The notes: generated by a model from the letters alone, not told the origin. Positions 9,984 through 20,107 are shown, counted from the stretch's first letter. The stretch: 64,000 nucleotides of DNA from Pseudoalteromonas luteoviolacea S2607 (GCF_001625575.1 NZ_AUXV01000056.1:1-64000); one strand, 5' to 3'. Numbers and translations: made by a program.

Positions 9984-10802
9984 ATGTGCAAGAAATATAT
10001 ATGTTTATTTGTTGTATTACTGATTTCTGGTTGTTCATTCAGCGGGGTGTTCTTCCCAATAGATGAAAGGCCTGACGATTCAATAGAGGGTATTGTTGAA
10101 ACCACTCAATTAACTTCCTCTGACGGAAATACTATCAATCACTTTTTGTTTAAACCACCCCATAAGCCCAAAGCGACTATTTTTGTGTTTCAAGGCAGCG
10201 GGTCAAAAGTCGTCAATTGGCATAAAGTTATTAAGCCCCTTATTGAGAACGGATATCAGGTTTTTATGATGGAATATCGAGGCTTTGGAAAATCAGAAGG
10301 GGAGGCAAGTCACTCTTTAGTTGCTCAAGATGCTAGTCGTGCTTTAACCTACCTGTCTGATAGGCTTGACGTAAAAGGTTTACCGATTTTGGTTTTAGGC
10401 CAATCGTATGGCGGACAGCTTGCAATTTATGTTACTCATAAACACCCAGATCTGGTTGATGGATTAATCACGGAAGGGACGTTTACTTCTTTCAGTGATG
10501 AGGCCGCTTATTCTTCCCCCTTGCTAGCGAAACCCTTTGTCAGGGCAATATTTTCAGAACCTTATGTTTCAGAAGAGTTAATAGCAGACCTTCAAAAACC
10601 CTTGTTAATTGTGCATAGTTCGCAAGACAAGGTAGTACCATTTAGTATGGCTAAAACTCTTTACGCCAGAGCACGTAGTGACAAAAAGTTATGGGAAGTG
10701 AAGGGCAAACACGTAGCTGCAATGATTGATTACCCCCAAGAGTATGTCGACAGAATTAACGAGTTATTACAGCGAAGTCAAAATGATGACATAGAAAGCT
10801 GA
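9984..10802 (+). CDS. Alpha/beta-hydrolase lipoprotein
   Basis: 272 residues with a lipoprotein signal (lipobox LISGC, cysteine at residue 17). The serine hydrolase fold is clear: oxyanion region VFQGSGS, nucleophile elbow GQSYGG, acid HSSQDKVVP and base GKHVAA near the C-terminus. The family covers esterases, lipases and BAAT-like or YqiA-like hydrolases; the substrate cannot be assigned. It should face the periplasm. The gene converges with hemH and shares a two-way terminator with it. Confidence 0.8.
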   Translation: MCKKYICLFVVLLISGCSFSGVFFPIDERPDDSIEGIVETTQLTSSDGNTINHFLFKPPHKPKATIFVFQGSGSKVVNWHKVIKPLIENGYQVFMMEYRGFGKSEGEASHSLVAQDASRALTYLSDRLDVKGLPILVLGQSYGGQLAIYVTHKHPDLVDGLITEGTFTSFSDEAAYSSPLLAKPFVRAIFSEPYVSEELIADLQKPLLIVHSSQDKVVPFSMAKTLYARARSDKKLWEVKGKHVAAMIDYPQEYVDRINELLQRSQNDDIES

Positions 10803-10822
10803 TTTCAGGGGCTTGAAGAATT

Positions 10823-10848
10823 AAAGCCACCGTTGCTGGTGGCTTTTT
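10823..10848. terminator. Bidirectional terminator between hydrolase and hemH
   Basis: Stem AAAGCCACC / GGTGGCTTT with a 6-nt loop, followed by T on the plus side and preceded by A-rich sequence, so it can serve both converging genes. Confidence 0.85.
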
Positions 10849-10851
10849 ATA

Positions 10852-11871
10852 TTATAGATGAGGCTTTAATATCTCATAAAACGCTTCTATGTGGTCGTCT
10901 CTGTCATTAAGAGCTGGAATGTAGTCATAACGCTCTCCGCCTGCTTCAATGAAGTATTCTTTGTTTTCTTCCTCTAGCTCTTCTAATGTTTCTAAGCAAT
11001 CAGCGCTAAAAGCAGGGCTTAATATTGCGATGTGCTTAGTACCATTTTTGGCAAGGTCTTTGAGCGTAAAATCTGTGTAAGGCTTTAACCATTCCGCTTT
11101 GCCAAAACGGCTTTGAAAGGTTGTTATTACCTTATCTTTATCTAGCCCAAGGTGTTCAATCACGGCATTAGTGGTTAAATGGCAAAAGCAGTGATATGGG
11201 TCACCATTTAATAAAAATTGTTTGGGAGTACCATGATATGAAAAAAGGATCTTCTCTGGCATTGGGTTGTTTTCTAGGTATTCTTTTACTGAATTAGATA
11301 AAGACTCAATGTACTTGGGCTGATCATGGTAACCATTTAAAAAGTGCAGTTGAGGAACCCAGCGCCACTTTGTTAAGACGCGTGAAACAGCATCAAATGT
11401 TGAGCCCGTAGTCGCACTTGAGTATTGAGGATAAAGAGGCAGTACCACTATATTAGTGATACCTTTTTCGCGTAACTGCTCTAGACCCGCTTCAATTGAA
11501 GGGTTCCCGTATCGCATTGCCATGACAACCTCAACATTGTCATGCCCTTTATCTTTAAGTAGGTGCGTCAACTTTTCACATTGATTCTTTGTGATATTGA
11601 TTAAAGGAGACCCTTGCTCAGTCCAAATACTTTTATAAGCTTCTGCTGATTTACTCGGCCTGACCCTCAGTATTATGCCGTGTAGGATTATCATCCAAAC
11701 GACTCTTGGAATTTCCACGATTCGGGGGTCAGAAAGAAACTCTCTTAAATATGTTCTTAGTGCGGGTGTAGTAGCAGCATCAGGACTACCTAAATTAGTG
11801 ACTAATATTCCAACTTTATTATTGAAGCGATTTTCATGAGGGTTGTCTGTAATTGCTGAAAATCTGGACAC
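10852..11871 (-). CDS. hemH: Ferrochelatase (protohaem ferro-lyase)
   Basis: 339 residues, the usual length. It inserts ferrous iron into protoporphyrin IX, the last step of haem synthesis, in the cytoplasm or at the inner membrane. Family signatures are present: VGILVTNLGSPDAATTPALR at the N-terminus, PLYPQYSSATTGSTFD, the catalytic histidine in LFSYHGTPKQF and the C-terminal SPAFSADCLETLEELEEEN. The start is GTG with a strong AAGGAG ribosome binding site. Single gene between the terminator shared with the hydrolase and the chemoreceptor promoter region. Confidence 0.97.
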   Translation of the reverse strand: MSRFSAITDNPHENRFNNKVGILVTNLGSPDAATTPALRTYLREFLSDPRIVEIPRVVWMIILHGIILRVRPSKSAEAYKSIWTEQGSPLINITKNQCEKLTHLLKDKGHDNVEVVMAMRYGNPSIEAGLEQLREKGITNIVVLPLYPQYSSATTGSTFDAVSRVLTKWRWVPQLHFLNGYHDQPKYIESLSNSVKEYLENNPMPEKILFSYHGTPKQFLLNGDPYHCFCHLTTNAVIEHLGLDKDKVITTFQSRFGKAEWLKPYTDFTLKDLAKNGTKHIAILSPAFSADCLETLEELEEENKEYFIEAGGERYDYIPALNDRDDHIEAFYEILKPHL

Positions 11872-12097
11872 TTAGCACTCCTTGGTGGCTTATTATAACT
11901 TTAATATTTTACAGTAAAGAGCATACGTGAAAAAACGATTTTTAGATCTGATTTCGGACATATTATTCGTAAATATGTTCAAAATGCCTAAAATCTTAGT
12001 AATTTGGTGGAAATTTGTTGCCTAATTGTCGCATAAGACGTATGTTCCATAGTCCAGCGTCGAGTATTAATATAATTTGCAGAGAGTTTTAAGTTAA

Positions 12098-13648
12098 ATG
12101 CGAGTTAATCAACCCGTTACAAGTCGTGAACAGCGATTTGCAAAACAAGATAAACTCATTTCAGTTACTGATCTTAGAGGTATTATTACCGACTGTAATG
12201 AGCATTTTATAAATGTGAGTGGCTATTCAAAAGAAGAACTCATTGGCCAACCACATAACCTTGTAAGACACCCTGACATGCCTGAATTGGCCTTTCAAAC
12301 AATGTGGTCCCAGCTTAAGGCGGGTAAGCCATGGATGGGTATGGTCAAAAACCGTTGTAAGAACGGAGATTTTTATTGGGTTAATGCCTATGTTACGCCG
12401 ATGACAGAAAATGGTCAGGTTATAGGTTATGAATCTGTTAGAACATGCCCTAATCGAGAAGATATAGAGCGTGCGGATGCGCTTTATAAAACGGTCCGCA
12501 CTGGCGGAAAGTCCAAGTTTGAACTTCCAAAGCTAAGAACAGTTTGGCCTCTTGCTGCATTTGCTACTGCATTGGGTTTATTTTTCTCTGGTTATGAAAC
12601 TGGCGCTTTTTCATGGCTAATGTTAAATAGTATGGCCATTTTTGGTTATAACCGTTACAGAGATAATGAACAGCTAGAGAGAATTAATGAAGTTTTAAAA
12701 CATAGCTTCTGTGATGACATCTCACAAAAGGTTTATTCTCCTTGGCAAGGTAAAATGGCCGAATTACATGTTAAGTTGCTGAGTGAACACGCACATTTAG
12801 ATACAGTAATTACACGTATAGAACATGCGTCGAAGCAAGTGACAGCTGGTGCTGAGCAGACTACAGGTATGAGTCGTTCAACGACTGAGCAGCTGACACA
12901 GCAACAACAAGAGACTGAACTTGTTGCAACGGCAATGAATGAAATGGCAACAACCATTCAAGAAGTTTCGCAAAATGTACAATCAACTTCTTCAGATGCC
13001 ACAGATGCTTTAGCACTTGCTAAAGAAGGGGCTAAAAGCTCTGAAGAAACTAAAGCATCAATTGCAAACTTAGGTGCAACGGTTGTTGATATTAAAGACT
13101 CTGTATTGGGTGTTGCTAGACAAACCAATAAAATTGCAGACGCAGCTCAAATTATTGAACAAATTGCCGAACAAACTAATCTGTTGGCGTTAAACGCAGC
13201 GATAGAAGCCGCCCGAGCTGGAGAACAAGGTCGTGGTTTTGCGGTTGTTGCTGATGAAGTGAGGCATCTGGCTCAGAGAACACAGGAGTCGACAAAAGAA
13301 ATCCACGCCATCATTGATGAATTGACTCAAAGCACACAAGAGTCAGAGGTAATTGCGCAGCGTGGTGAAACAGAATCTCAAGTAGGTATTGAGAAACTAA
13401 ACGAGTCAACGCAAAAAATTGAGCATATTTACGCGTTGATTGAAACGATGAGCGTTAACTCTATGCAGATATCTGCAGCTGTTGAGGAGCAAGCGACGGT
13501 ATCTGAAGATATCAACAAACAGGTTGTCAATATTGCCGCACTTGCAAATACCAGTGTAAATAGCTCTCAAGAGAGCCAGATGATAAGTGAAGAGTTAACC
13601 CGCGTTGCTAAAGACATGCATGAACTAGTGGTTAGATTCAAACGCTAA
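12098..13648 (+). CDS. Aer-like PAS chemoreceptor
   Basis: 516 residues. An N-terminal PAS domain (about 20-115) carries the Aer-type text NEHFINVSGYSKEELIGQPHNLVRHPDMP, which in Aer binds FAD and reads redox state. Two hydrophobic segments near 150-185 form the membrane hairpin. The cytoplasmic signalling domain has the receptor tip EQIAEQTNLLALNAAIEAAR followed by GEQGRGFAVVADEVR, which contacts CheA and CheW. There is no clear HAMP. It is expected to control swimming towards favourable energy conditions. FAD binding is inferred from the family. Confidence 0.92.
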   Translation: MRVNQPVTSREQRFAKQDKLISVTDLRGIITDCNEHFINVSGYSKEELIGQPHNLVRHPDMPELAFQTMWSQLKAGKPWMGMVKNRCKNGDFYWVNAYVTPMTENGQVIGYESVRTCPNREDIERADALYKTVRTGGKSKFELPKLRTVWPLAAFATALGLFFSGYETGAFSWLMLNSMAIFGYNRYRDNEQLERINEVLKHSFCDDISQKVYSPWQGKMAELHVKLLSEHAHLDTVITRIEHASKQVTAGAEQTTGMSRSTTEQLTQQQQETELVATAMNEMATTIQEVSQNVQSTSSDATDALALAKEGAKSSEETKASIANLGATVVDIKDSVLGVARQTNKIADAAQIIEQIAEQTNLLALNAAIEAARAGEQGRGFAVVADEVRHLAQRTQESTKEIHAIIDELTQSTQESEVIAQRGETESQVGIEKLNESTQKIEHIYALIETMSVNSMQISAAVEEQATVSEDINKQVVNIAALANTSVNSSQESQMISEELTRVAKDMHELVVRFKR

Positions 13649-13660
13649 AATAATAATGAG

Positions 13661-13682
13661 AAGGCTGTATAGCCTTTTCTTT
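13661..13682 (+). terminator. Terminator of the chemoreceptor gene
   Basis: Short stem AAGGCT / AGCCTT, 4-nt loop, with following T-rich run, 12 bp after the stop codon. Confidence 0.65.
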
Positions 13683-13772
13683 TAGATCTTTAAAGAACAC
13701 ATCATACAGAGGTTTAGGAACTCATGAATAAACAAACGTGTTGTGTTTTAAATAAATCGTCAAAAGAAGGAA

Positions 13773-14981
13773 CTATAACTTCCTCTTTAGGCCGGATTTA
13801 GCTCTTTCTTTAATGTTTGTTTGTATATAGATTTGGTCTGTTGTTGCTATTTTAGAATGGCCTAAATCCTCTGATAAGTGTTTAAGCGGCCTTGTTTGTG
13901 CATCGTGTGTTGCGCCCGTATGACGAAGCCAGTGGCTAGTTGCAGCTTCAAGGCTTTCAGATTCTTCGCTGAAACCATCTTGTTTAAGCTTAGTAATGGC
14001 TAGGTCGAAGCTCTCTTGGACAATACGTCTCAGTTGCCTAACGTTCATCCCGCCTTGTCCTCTTAATTTATGGATAATGGGGTGGGGCTCGTCTACTCTG
14101 GGCAGTGCAGTAAAGCCTCGCGATAAACGATAACGTTTGAGATAATCTACGAAGTCATCACTGAGTGTAACGTCTCGCAACTTATTGCCTTTTCCCATAA
14201 TTCTCAAAAACCAAAAACCATCTTGGTCTTGCCAAAAGTGGCTCATTACAGGAGACCATTGAGGTCGTTCAGATAACTCCGATATACGTAAATAGAGTCC
14301 TTTCAAGCATGCAAGGGTAAATAAATTGCGCTCGAGTTTAGGTTGTTGTTCACACAGGTCTTTTGTTACGCCAAAAACATATTCCCACTGCAAATCGCTC
14401 AGAGTATCCGGCATTTTTATTTGAGATTGAACAACCAAATAAGGACAGTTCTTTTTAACGACAGGAACAAAATTAGCAAAAGATTTTTCTTCAAGAATCG
14501 CGAACTTATAAAATACGTTTAGGGCGGTGAACATAGACGCGAGAGTCTGTTGGCTGACGCCATTTTCTTTATAAACGAACGGTCGCCAATTTGGATTTAC
14601 TTGGCGTAAGCCGTTGTCATTTTTGAATCGCCATTGCACCGAATTTGCTTGCCACTTTTGGTCAGGTTCTACCACAAATTCGACATAGGCTTCAATGTCT
14701 TCTCTTTTGAGTTCAAAGACAGACTTTTGCTGAATGAGCCAGCTCCACAGGTGGAATCGTTCTATTTCATTTCGAAATCGGTTAAATGTGGCTTCAGACT
14801 TTCGTCCATATACATACAAAAAGCGATATAAGAACTTTAGCTCATTTAAGCAGACATCTTCGCCTAGTTGACTATTTTTTAAAAAGTCATACATAGCAGG
14901 GTACTCGCTATGTAAGGTATCGTCATCTAAATGAGCAATGAGGTACCTAAGCTGTTTTAATGTGTCGACTAGCGGCGTCAT
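13773..14981 (-). CDS. Stand-alone tyrosine recombinase/integrase
   Basis: 402 residues. The C-terminal catalytic domain keeps the tyrosine recombinase set: Arg in LRISEL, His-x-x-Arg in HWLRHTGAT, the second His in LGHSKIATTDQ and the Tyr nucleophile in IYIQT a few residues on. The N-terminal half is a core-binding helical domain (IQQKSVFELKREDIEAYVEF). Such proteins cut and join DNA at specific sites. No phage, island or att repeat is visible next to it; neighbours are host genes. It may be a domesticated or chromosomal recombinase family common in marine bacteria. It is 15 kb from the prophage and I do not link the two. Confidence 0.88.
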   Translation of the reverse strand: MTPLVDTLKQLRYLIAHLDDDTLHSEYPAMYDFLKNSQLGEDVCLNELKFLYRFLYVYGRKSEATFNRFRNEIERFHLWSWLIQQKSVFELKREDIEAYVEFVVEPDQKWQANSVQWRFKNDNGLRQVNPNWRPFVYKENGVSQQTLASMFTALNVFYKFAILEEKSFANFVPVVKKNCPYLVVQSQIKMPDTLSDLQWEYVFGVTKDLCEQQPKLERNLFTLACLKGLYLRISELSERPQWSPVMSHFWQDQDGFWFLRIMGKGNKLRDVTLSDDFVDYLKRYRLSRGFTALPRVDEPHPIIHKLRGQGGMNVRQLRRIVQESFDLAITKLKQDGFSEESESLEAATSHWLRHTGATHDAQTRPLKHLSEDLGHSKIATTDQIYIQTNIKERAKSGLKRKL

Positions 14982-15026
14982 ATATTGTCTGTCCAGCGCA
15001 ATAGAGATGACAAATTATATGTATAT

Positions 15027-15989
15027 TTATTCAGTATTGTCTAGCACAGTTTGTACCGAATTAACTGGAAGCTTAGTTAGTCGAGTGGAATGCCAACATA
15101 GTAACGAGCCTATGGTAACTGACGCGACGCCGAGCCAAAAACTCTCTGTTAATTCGATATTTAAAATAACTGTACCGAATATGCCTGAGAAAACGGGGGT
15201 AAAGTAAGAGATCGCTGCTAGAACAATCATATTGCCACTAATGATTGCTTTATTCCAAAGCCCATATCCTAATGCCATTCCCCCGCCTGCAAGAACAAGT
15301 ACAAAGATGCTCGTAAACGTAAAATTAGTATTGAACCCTGCATCTAAGAGGTACCATTTTCCCCATAATGTTAAAGCCGTAAAAGCAAAAAATAGCGTAA
15401 TAGCATTCTGACCGCCTGAAATTGACTTCGTAATGTTGCAATATATTGCCCAAATAATCGCGCCACAAAATGCGAGAGTAAACGACAATGGATTGCTTTG
15501 CACGCTAGCAAAAACACCATACAGCAACGAGGTCAAGTCATCTGATACCACTAAGCACACTCCAACAAAAGCTAAAATGCAGCCTGGTATTAGTAGTGGC
15601 AAGTTGGCACGGCTTTGTCTAGATATAATAGCGCCTAAAACGGTGAATGCTGGCCACAGGTAGTTAACGATTAATACTTGAGTAGATTGCTCTCGAGAAT
15701 TTGCGAATCCGAGCGATAAGGATAAACATAGTTCGTAGGCGACAAACAATATACCGCCAATTAAGAGGTACTTTTTAGAAAACTGCTTAATATTGGGCAT
15801 ATCAAGAAAAGCAACGAGAAAAATAGCCGCATACGTGTAAACAAGTGCAGCACCTCCTACAACGCCAAAGTCTTCACTGACAATTCGAACCAAATGTAAA
15901 ACAGCGCTCCAAATAAGAACGGCTAAAACGCCATAGGTTGTGCATTGTATCTGACTAGGCAATTCCAAGGCTCCGCTAAAAATTTGCAA
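15027..15989 (-). CDS. YddG-like DMT-superfamily exporter
   Basis: 320 residues with about ten membrane helices, made of two EamA repeats. The segment REQSTQVLIVNYLWPAFTVL is typical of the YddG branch, which exports aromatic amino acids across the inner membrane. The start shown is TTG; a second TTG ten codons on (15959) has GGAG at a better distance and may be the real one. It lies just upstream of the tyrosine recombinase gene on the same strand with 45 bp between. Confidence 0.82.
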   Translation of the reverse strand: MQIFSGALELPSQIQCTTYGVLAVLIWSAVLHLVRIVSEDFGVVGGAALVYTYAAIFLVAFLDMPNIKQFSKKYLLIGGILFVAYELCLSLSLGFANSREQSTQVLIVNYLWPAFTVLGAIISRQSRANLPLLIPGCILAFVGVCLVVSDDLTSLLYGVFASVQSNPLSFTLAFCGAIIWAIYCNITKSISGGQNAITLFFAFTALTLWGKWYLLDAGFNTNFTFTSIFVLVLAGGGMALGYGLWNKAIISGNMIVLAAISYFTPVFSGIFGTVILNIELTESFWLGVASVTIGSLLCWHSTRLTKLPVNSVQTVLDNTE

Positions 15990-16156
15990 TTATATATTCT
16001 TTATTTGTCGATGTATTGGCTTTATTCAAAATAAATATAAAGATACCAAATAAATTATAAGGAATTTAAGCGTGTGAGAATATTGAGGTTACAGATTCAT
16101 GTTTTGTTGACTGTTTCGGTGACTTATTGACCTGTTAGGACATATGCTTTGCTTGG

Positions 16157-16189
16157 AAAAAGGCGGTTTCGTATGAATCCGCCTTTTTT
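16157..16189 (-). terminator. Terminator of the three-module lipoprotein gene
   Basis: Stem AAAAAGGCGG / CCGCCTTTTT with a 12-nt loop, 9 bp beyond the stop codon of the minus-strand gene ending at 16198; runs of A and T on both sides allow use in both directions. Confidence 0.85.
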
Positions 16190-16197
16190 GGATGTTA

Positions 16198-18615
16198 TCA
16201 GCGAGACATCGTCCACATAGTCAGCTCGTCTTTTGTCATATAATGAATATCGTCAAACGATGCTGCATCTAATGTATAAAAATAGAAATCTTTTGGACTT
16301 TTCTGTTTTACGTGTTCATAAAACTCTATGTATCTTTGGTGCTCTTGATGATCTTTGGGTAAATCAGAAGCTGACTTAAAATTTCCATCTGAATCTTCAT
16401 ACCCCCAAGAGTGAACACCAAGCTTGGCACCTGGTGCAATCTTCCTTCTCACACCAGCAATAAAAAAGTCCACGCCACCTGACGCAATATCACTTTGTGC
16501 AATAAGTTCCGTATTCAAGCCTGCGTCGTAAATCATTTGCGCAGCCTTTAGGTTTGCTACATCATCTTCAGAGCCTGGTACTTGATTGAGCACGATTGTT
16601 CTGACTTGCGGCTGCTCCTTAATCAACTGAGTGACGGTATTAACAATCATTGAGCCAATTACACCGTTCATCTCGGCCACGGAACCCTCAATGATAAAGC
16701 AAGCTTGCCTATCTTGATCCGCTGCCATTTTGCATTGAGCTGCATTCGTCGCACCGATTACAACTTGATTATTGTTAATTATCTCAATTGGTTGTGGAGA
16801 CCATCGAGGTTCATACACGTTCATACTAGGTAAAATGAAGCCTTGATTATCAGACGCTTCTGAGGCCCGTGCAATACCAGCTTTTCGAGTTGAGTCTCCG
16901 ACTTCGAAAATCATAAAACCACCATCTGGAGAAAGTGCAGGGGCTGCTGTCTCTTCATCAATACCCGCTACTTTCCATTGACGAACATCACTAGCGTCAA
17001 AATCATAATAAGACATATCTAAGAAACTGAGCTTGTTACCAGAAAAGTCCCATATTGGTTGATCTTTGTTTTCAACCAAAAGCGTTTTATCACTGCCATC
17101 AGCTCGTATGGTAAATACGTTAGTGTAAGAAACGTCGTCCTCGTCATAACGCCAAGTTTGTGTATAGGCTAAAGTTGGCGCTTTACCATCAGCAACGTGC
17201 GGACGCCAGTTGATTTCTTCGTACCAAAACTGCTCACTAGCGGGTGAAGACACAAGTATATTCATATCGGATAGACTGAGTGTTTGCCCTACATCCCACA
17301 AGCTCTGTGCAAAATGCATATCTACAATATATAGGTCTGTATTGAACTGAGTAAGATTATCATTGTTGTCGCCAATATTAGAATTACCTGTCATCACTGA
17401 CACAGCAAAATAATCGCCACCAGGCGACACGCCTAAAGATCGAACATCTTTTTTGAAGTTGGTAAGTTTAGTTAGAGTTTTTGTTTCAACGTTAACTCTA
17501 AACGCCTCCCAAGCGCTCTCAGGTTCACCTTTGGCACTAGCAAAATAAACATACTTTGCGTCAGGGCCCCATGAAACATATCCTGCGACAGGGCTCCCAT
17601 CGGCAAGTTGAGTTATGTCACTTCCATCCGGAGACATCATGTAAACATTGGATTCATCAGTAAAAGCTATTTTATAGTTGGGATTAGCTGCTACTACAGA
17701 TTGTAAAATTTCATTATTCGCATCGACCGACGGGGTAGGGCTTGTTCCGCTTAATGTGATTTCAAACCCTTGATATTGACCTGTTGGCAGCTTTTTAGGT
17801 AATAGATAGGTATCATCAGTCAAAATTCTATACAATTCAATGTCTTTGCTTTTGACTTTGTCAACAGTGTTTAACCGCCACTCATTTTGGATTTCTTCTA
17901 ATCGATTTGTCTGAGCTCCTAAAATTGAGGTTAGTCCCCAATAGATGTATTCGGTAACCATGCAGCTGTAATCGCACGTTTGGTCATCATATGTATACCA
18001 AGCATTTTCAGGGTAAGCTTTTGGAATTTCTTCAAATCGTCCACCTCTAGCAATATCCATAGCCGCAGCGATTGCAGAGTTTACATTTTCTCCAAATATT
18101 TCTGGGTATACATTGGCGTATCCAACATGCGTTATTAAATGCAGAACTTCTTCTAGCGTTGCGTCAAACCGAGCACCTTGATTACCAGGGATCGTTTCAT
18201 CTCCAAATAGTGGTTGATATGCATCCTGTTGCTCAATTCCTTTTACAGCATCTTCAAATGTTGACTCTGTTGGTGCCATTAATAAAGTGGCGCCGGCACT
18301 GGTCATTTTTTCAATGATTGGCGAGTTATCGGCAATGCCATCTTCATCATTATCCAGATACTGCGCCATAACATGAGCAGCATGAAGCACTTTTTCTGGG
18401 CTTGTTGATTGAGTTGCTCTTATGGCTATACCAAAGACATCAACAGAAACTGGAAAAGCAGATTCAAGCGAATTCTCTTTGGTTGGGGCTGGCGTTGGAG
18501 AGGGGGCTGTACTTTTAGTTGTGGTCGTGGTTGTAGAAGAATTACCACTTCCACAAGCACATAGCAGACATGATATCGAAATTGCGAGAAATAAATTCTT
18601 TTTACTTTCAAGCAT
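16198..18615 (-). CDS. Three-module lipoprotein: metallopeptidase-like, TolB-like propeller, ClpP-like
   Basis: 805 residues with a lipoprotein signal (cysteine at residue 21) and a Thr/Ser/Pro linker. Region 1 (about 50-265) has a calcium-loop-like DNDEDGIADN and an HxxxH after two glutamates (E155, E156, H159, H163 in EEVLHLITHVGY), suggesting a metal site. Region 2 (about 305-615) has repeated blades such as MSPDGSDITQLADG and LSPDGGFMIFE, typical of a TolB-like beta-propeller. Region 3 (about 630-805) resembles the COG3904 periplasmic ClpP/crotonase-like fold, with S712 in IASGGVDFFIAG as the likely nucleophile and PGAKLGVHSWG after it. It should sit in the envelope. Catalysis is inferred; the combination is unfamiliar to me. 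Confidence 0.72.
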   Translation of the reverse strand: MLESKKNLFLAISISCLLCACGSGNSSTTTTTTKSTAPSPTPAPTKENSLESAFPVSVDVFGIAIRATQSTSPEKVLHAAHVMAQYLDNDEDGIADNSPIIEKMTSAGATLLMAPTESTFEDAVKGIEQQDAYQPLFGDETIPGNQGARFDATLEEVLHLITHVGYANVYPEIFGENVNSAIAAAMDIARGGRFEEIPKAYPENAWYTYDDQTCDYSCMVTEYIYWGLTSILGAQTNRLEEIQNEWRLNTVDKVKSKDIELYRILTDDTYLLPKKLPTGQYQGFEITLSGTSPTPSVDANNEILQSVVAANPNYKIAFTDESNVYMMSPDGSDITQLADGSPVAGYVSWGPDAKYVYFASAKGEPESAWEAFRVNVETKTLTKLTNFKKDVRSLGVSPGGDYFAVSVMTGNSNIGDNNDNLTQFNTDLYIVDMHFAQSLWDVGQTLSLSDMNILVSSPASEQFWYEEINWRPHVADGKAPTLAYTQTWRYDEDDVSYTNVFTIRADGSDKTLLVENKDQPIWDFSGNKLSFLDMSYYDFDASDVRQWKVAGIDEETAAPALSPDGGFMIFEVGDSTRKAGIARASEASDNQGFILPSMNVYEPRWSPQPIEIINNNQVVIGATNAAQCKMAADQDRQACFIIEGSVAEMNGVIGSMIVNTVTQLIKEQPQVRTIVLNQVPGSEDDVANLKAAQMIYDAGLNTELIAQSDIASGGVDFFIAGVRRKIAPGAKLGVHSWGYEDSDGNFKSASDLPKDHQEHQRYIEFYEHVKQKSPKDFYFYTLDAASFDDIHYMTKDELTMWTMSR

Positions 18616-18748
18616 AGTGTTAGCTCCTCATTATCGATAAATAATCAAATTCTCATTGACCATTTTCCCTGATTGCAGGGCGTAAGAGGGTAAGCCTATG
18701 TATGTCAATGTCACGTTTTGTAAGCAAGGACGCTAAGAGTCGATTTTT

Positions 18749-20107
18749 CTATCCTTTCTTTTGGGTGGAATTTGGTAGCTTGATCTCAATAACTAGCCCT
18801 TGAACTGTGTTATTGTTCATAAGCTCAATGGTTCCACCTAAACGCTTTACAGCAGCGTTTACAATTGCCAGTCCTAGCCCAAACCCACCACTGATTTTGC
18901 TTCTGCTGTAGTCAAGCCTAGAAAATGGCATCATTACAAACTCAAGTTGTTCAGAGCTAATGCCAGGTCCGTCATCTTGAACTATTAACTCAATCTGTTC
19001 TGAAGACCGTCTTAGTACCGTAGTGACTTTTGACTCTGCATAGCGAGATGCGTTTGATACTATATTGTCTATGACTAGCTCAAAATAAAGGGGCAATCCT
19101 TTGAGTTCAATATTCGATTCGATTGTATTTTGGTATTGAATATTCGAATTATTTTGTTCATGAAACGCCATTCGCTCTGACATCAGGGCTGACAAATTGC
19201 AGTTCTCCAAGGCGGTATGATTCTCTGAATTTGATATTTTGGCTAAAGTTAAAATATTAAGAGATAAACTTTCTAACTCGTTCGCATAACGTTTTAACTT
19301 GCAATAGGCCTCGTCATTGTTCAGAAAGTCGTGCTTTCGCGCAACAACCTCAATAGCGAGAAAAAGTCCATTTAATGGGTTTCGTAACTCATGAGACATT
19401 GCGAATGACATAACCTTCTGCTCTTGCATTAAATTCTCAAGGTCTTCTGCCATTTTGTTCATTGTCATAAACAAAGAATAAAATGGTTCCGGCGAGGTTA
19501 CATCGATACGTGTTGCTAAGTTACCTTCTCGCCAGTCTAGACTTGCTCGCTGTATTGGAGTCAAAATTCTCTTTAGCCAAGCGATTAACACAAGTAAGGC
19601 CAAGGCTATTGTAATAATAAAACCAATGACAATCGCGAACTGAAACTGCACGTTTAAAATGTCTTCTTCATCATTAAGTTGGACTTCTGTTTTTTGATAA
19701 TCACTCAGTTGGTCAAATTCCTGCTCCAAGTCGATTTCTCTTACTACCAGAAAGCCATCGCCTTCAAGCAAAGGGTGAATGGATATTAAAAGATCGCGTT
19801 CAGGATCAACATAAACATCGGTTCTCTCAACTTGTGCAACAAATTCTAAAGGCGCTAAGAACGCCAAAACGGCGTCAGGCTCAAGCACATTCACTCTAAG
19901 TCCGTTCAAATCGCTTCGATTGTTTAAGCCTTGGTATTCATTGGCCGTAACATATGATGCAGCTTGCTTTGCGTCAATGACGAAAGCTTTTAATGCATAC
20001 TTTTCTCCTACATGTGAAAAATAAACAATAGTAAACATAGAGATAACGACTATCGAAAGCAAAATCCCTAAGTAGAAATGCCAAAATATATGAATGCGTT
20101 TTTTCAC
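18749..20107 (-). CDS. Sensor histidine kinase
   Basis: 452 residues. Two membrane helices (about 10-32 and 150-175) flank a periplasmic sensor of about 115 residues, followed by HAMP, the H-box MSHELRNPLNG with the phosphorylated H239, the N-box DNIVSNASRYAES, and G-boxes DDGPGIS and GGFGLGLAIV. It phosphorylates itself with ATP and passes the phosphate to the response regulator encoded 94 bp upstream. The start is GTG. The signal is unknown. It is next to the three-module lipoprotein gene, which may be a target or an input. Confidence 0.93.
   Translation of the reverse strand: MKKRIHIFWHFYLGILLSIVVISMFTIVYFSHVGEKYALKAFVIDAKQAASYVTANEYQGLNNRSDLNGLRVNVLEPDAVLAFLAPLEFVAQVERTDVYVDPERDLLISIHPLLEGDGFLVVREIDLEQEFDQLSDYQKTEVQLNDEEDILNVQFQFAIVIGFIITIALALLVLIAWLKRILTPIQRASLDWREGNLATRIDVTSPEPFYSLFMTMNKMAEDLENLMQEQKVMSFAMSHELRNPLNGLFLAIEVVARKHDFLNNDEAYCKLKRYANELESLSLNILTLAKISNSENHTALENCNLSALMSERMAFHEQNNSNIQYQNTIESNIELKGLPLYFELVIDNIVSNASRYAESKVTTVLRRSSEQIELIVQDDGPGISSEQLEFVMMPFSRLDYSRSKISGGFGLGLAIVNAAVKRLGGTIELMNNNTVQGLVIEIKLPNSTQKKG

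Noticed and set aside
13773..14981. The tyrosine recombinase as the integrase of the prophage
   Set aside because: It is separated from the phage by about 15 kb of ordinary host genes, and the phage genes are of the transposable Mu-like type, which do not use such an integrase.
13773..14981. The tyrosine recombinase as the integron integrase for the cassettes
   Set aside because: The extra helix region typical of IntI between its second and third motif boxes was not recognised, and no attI or cassette lies next to it.
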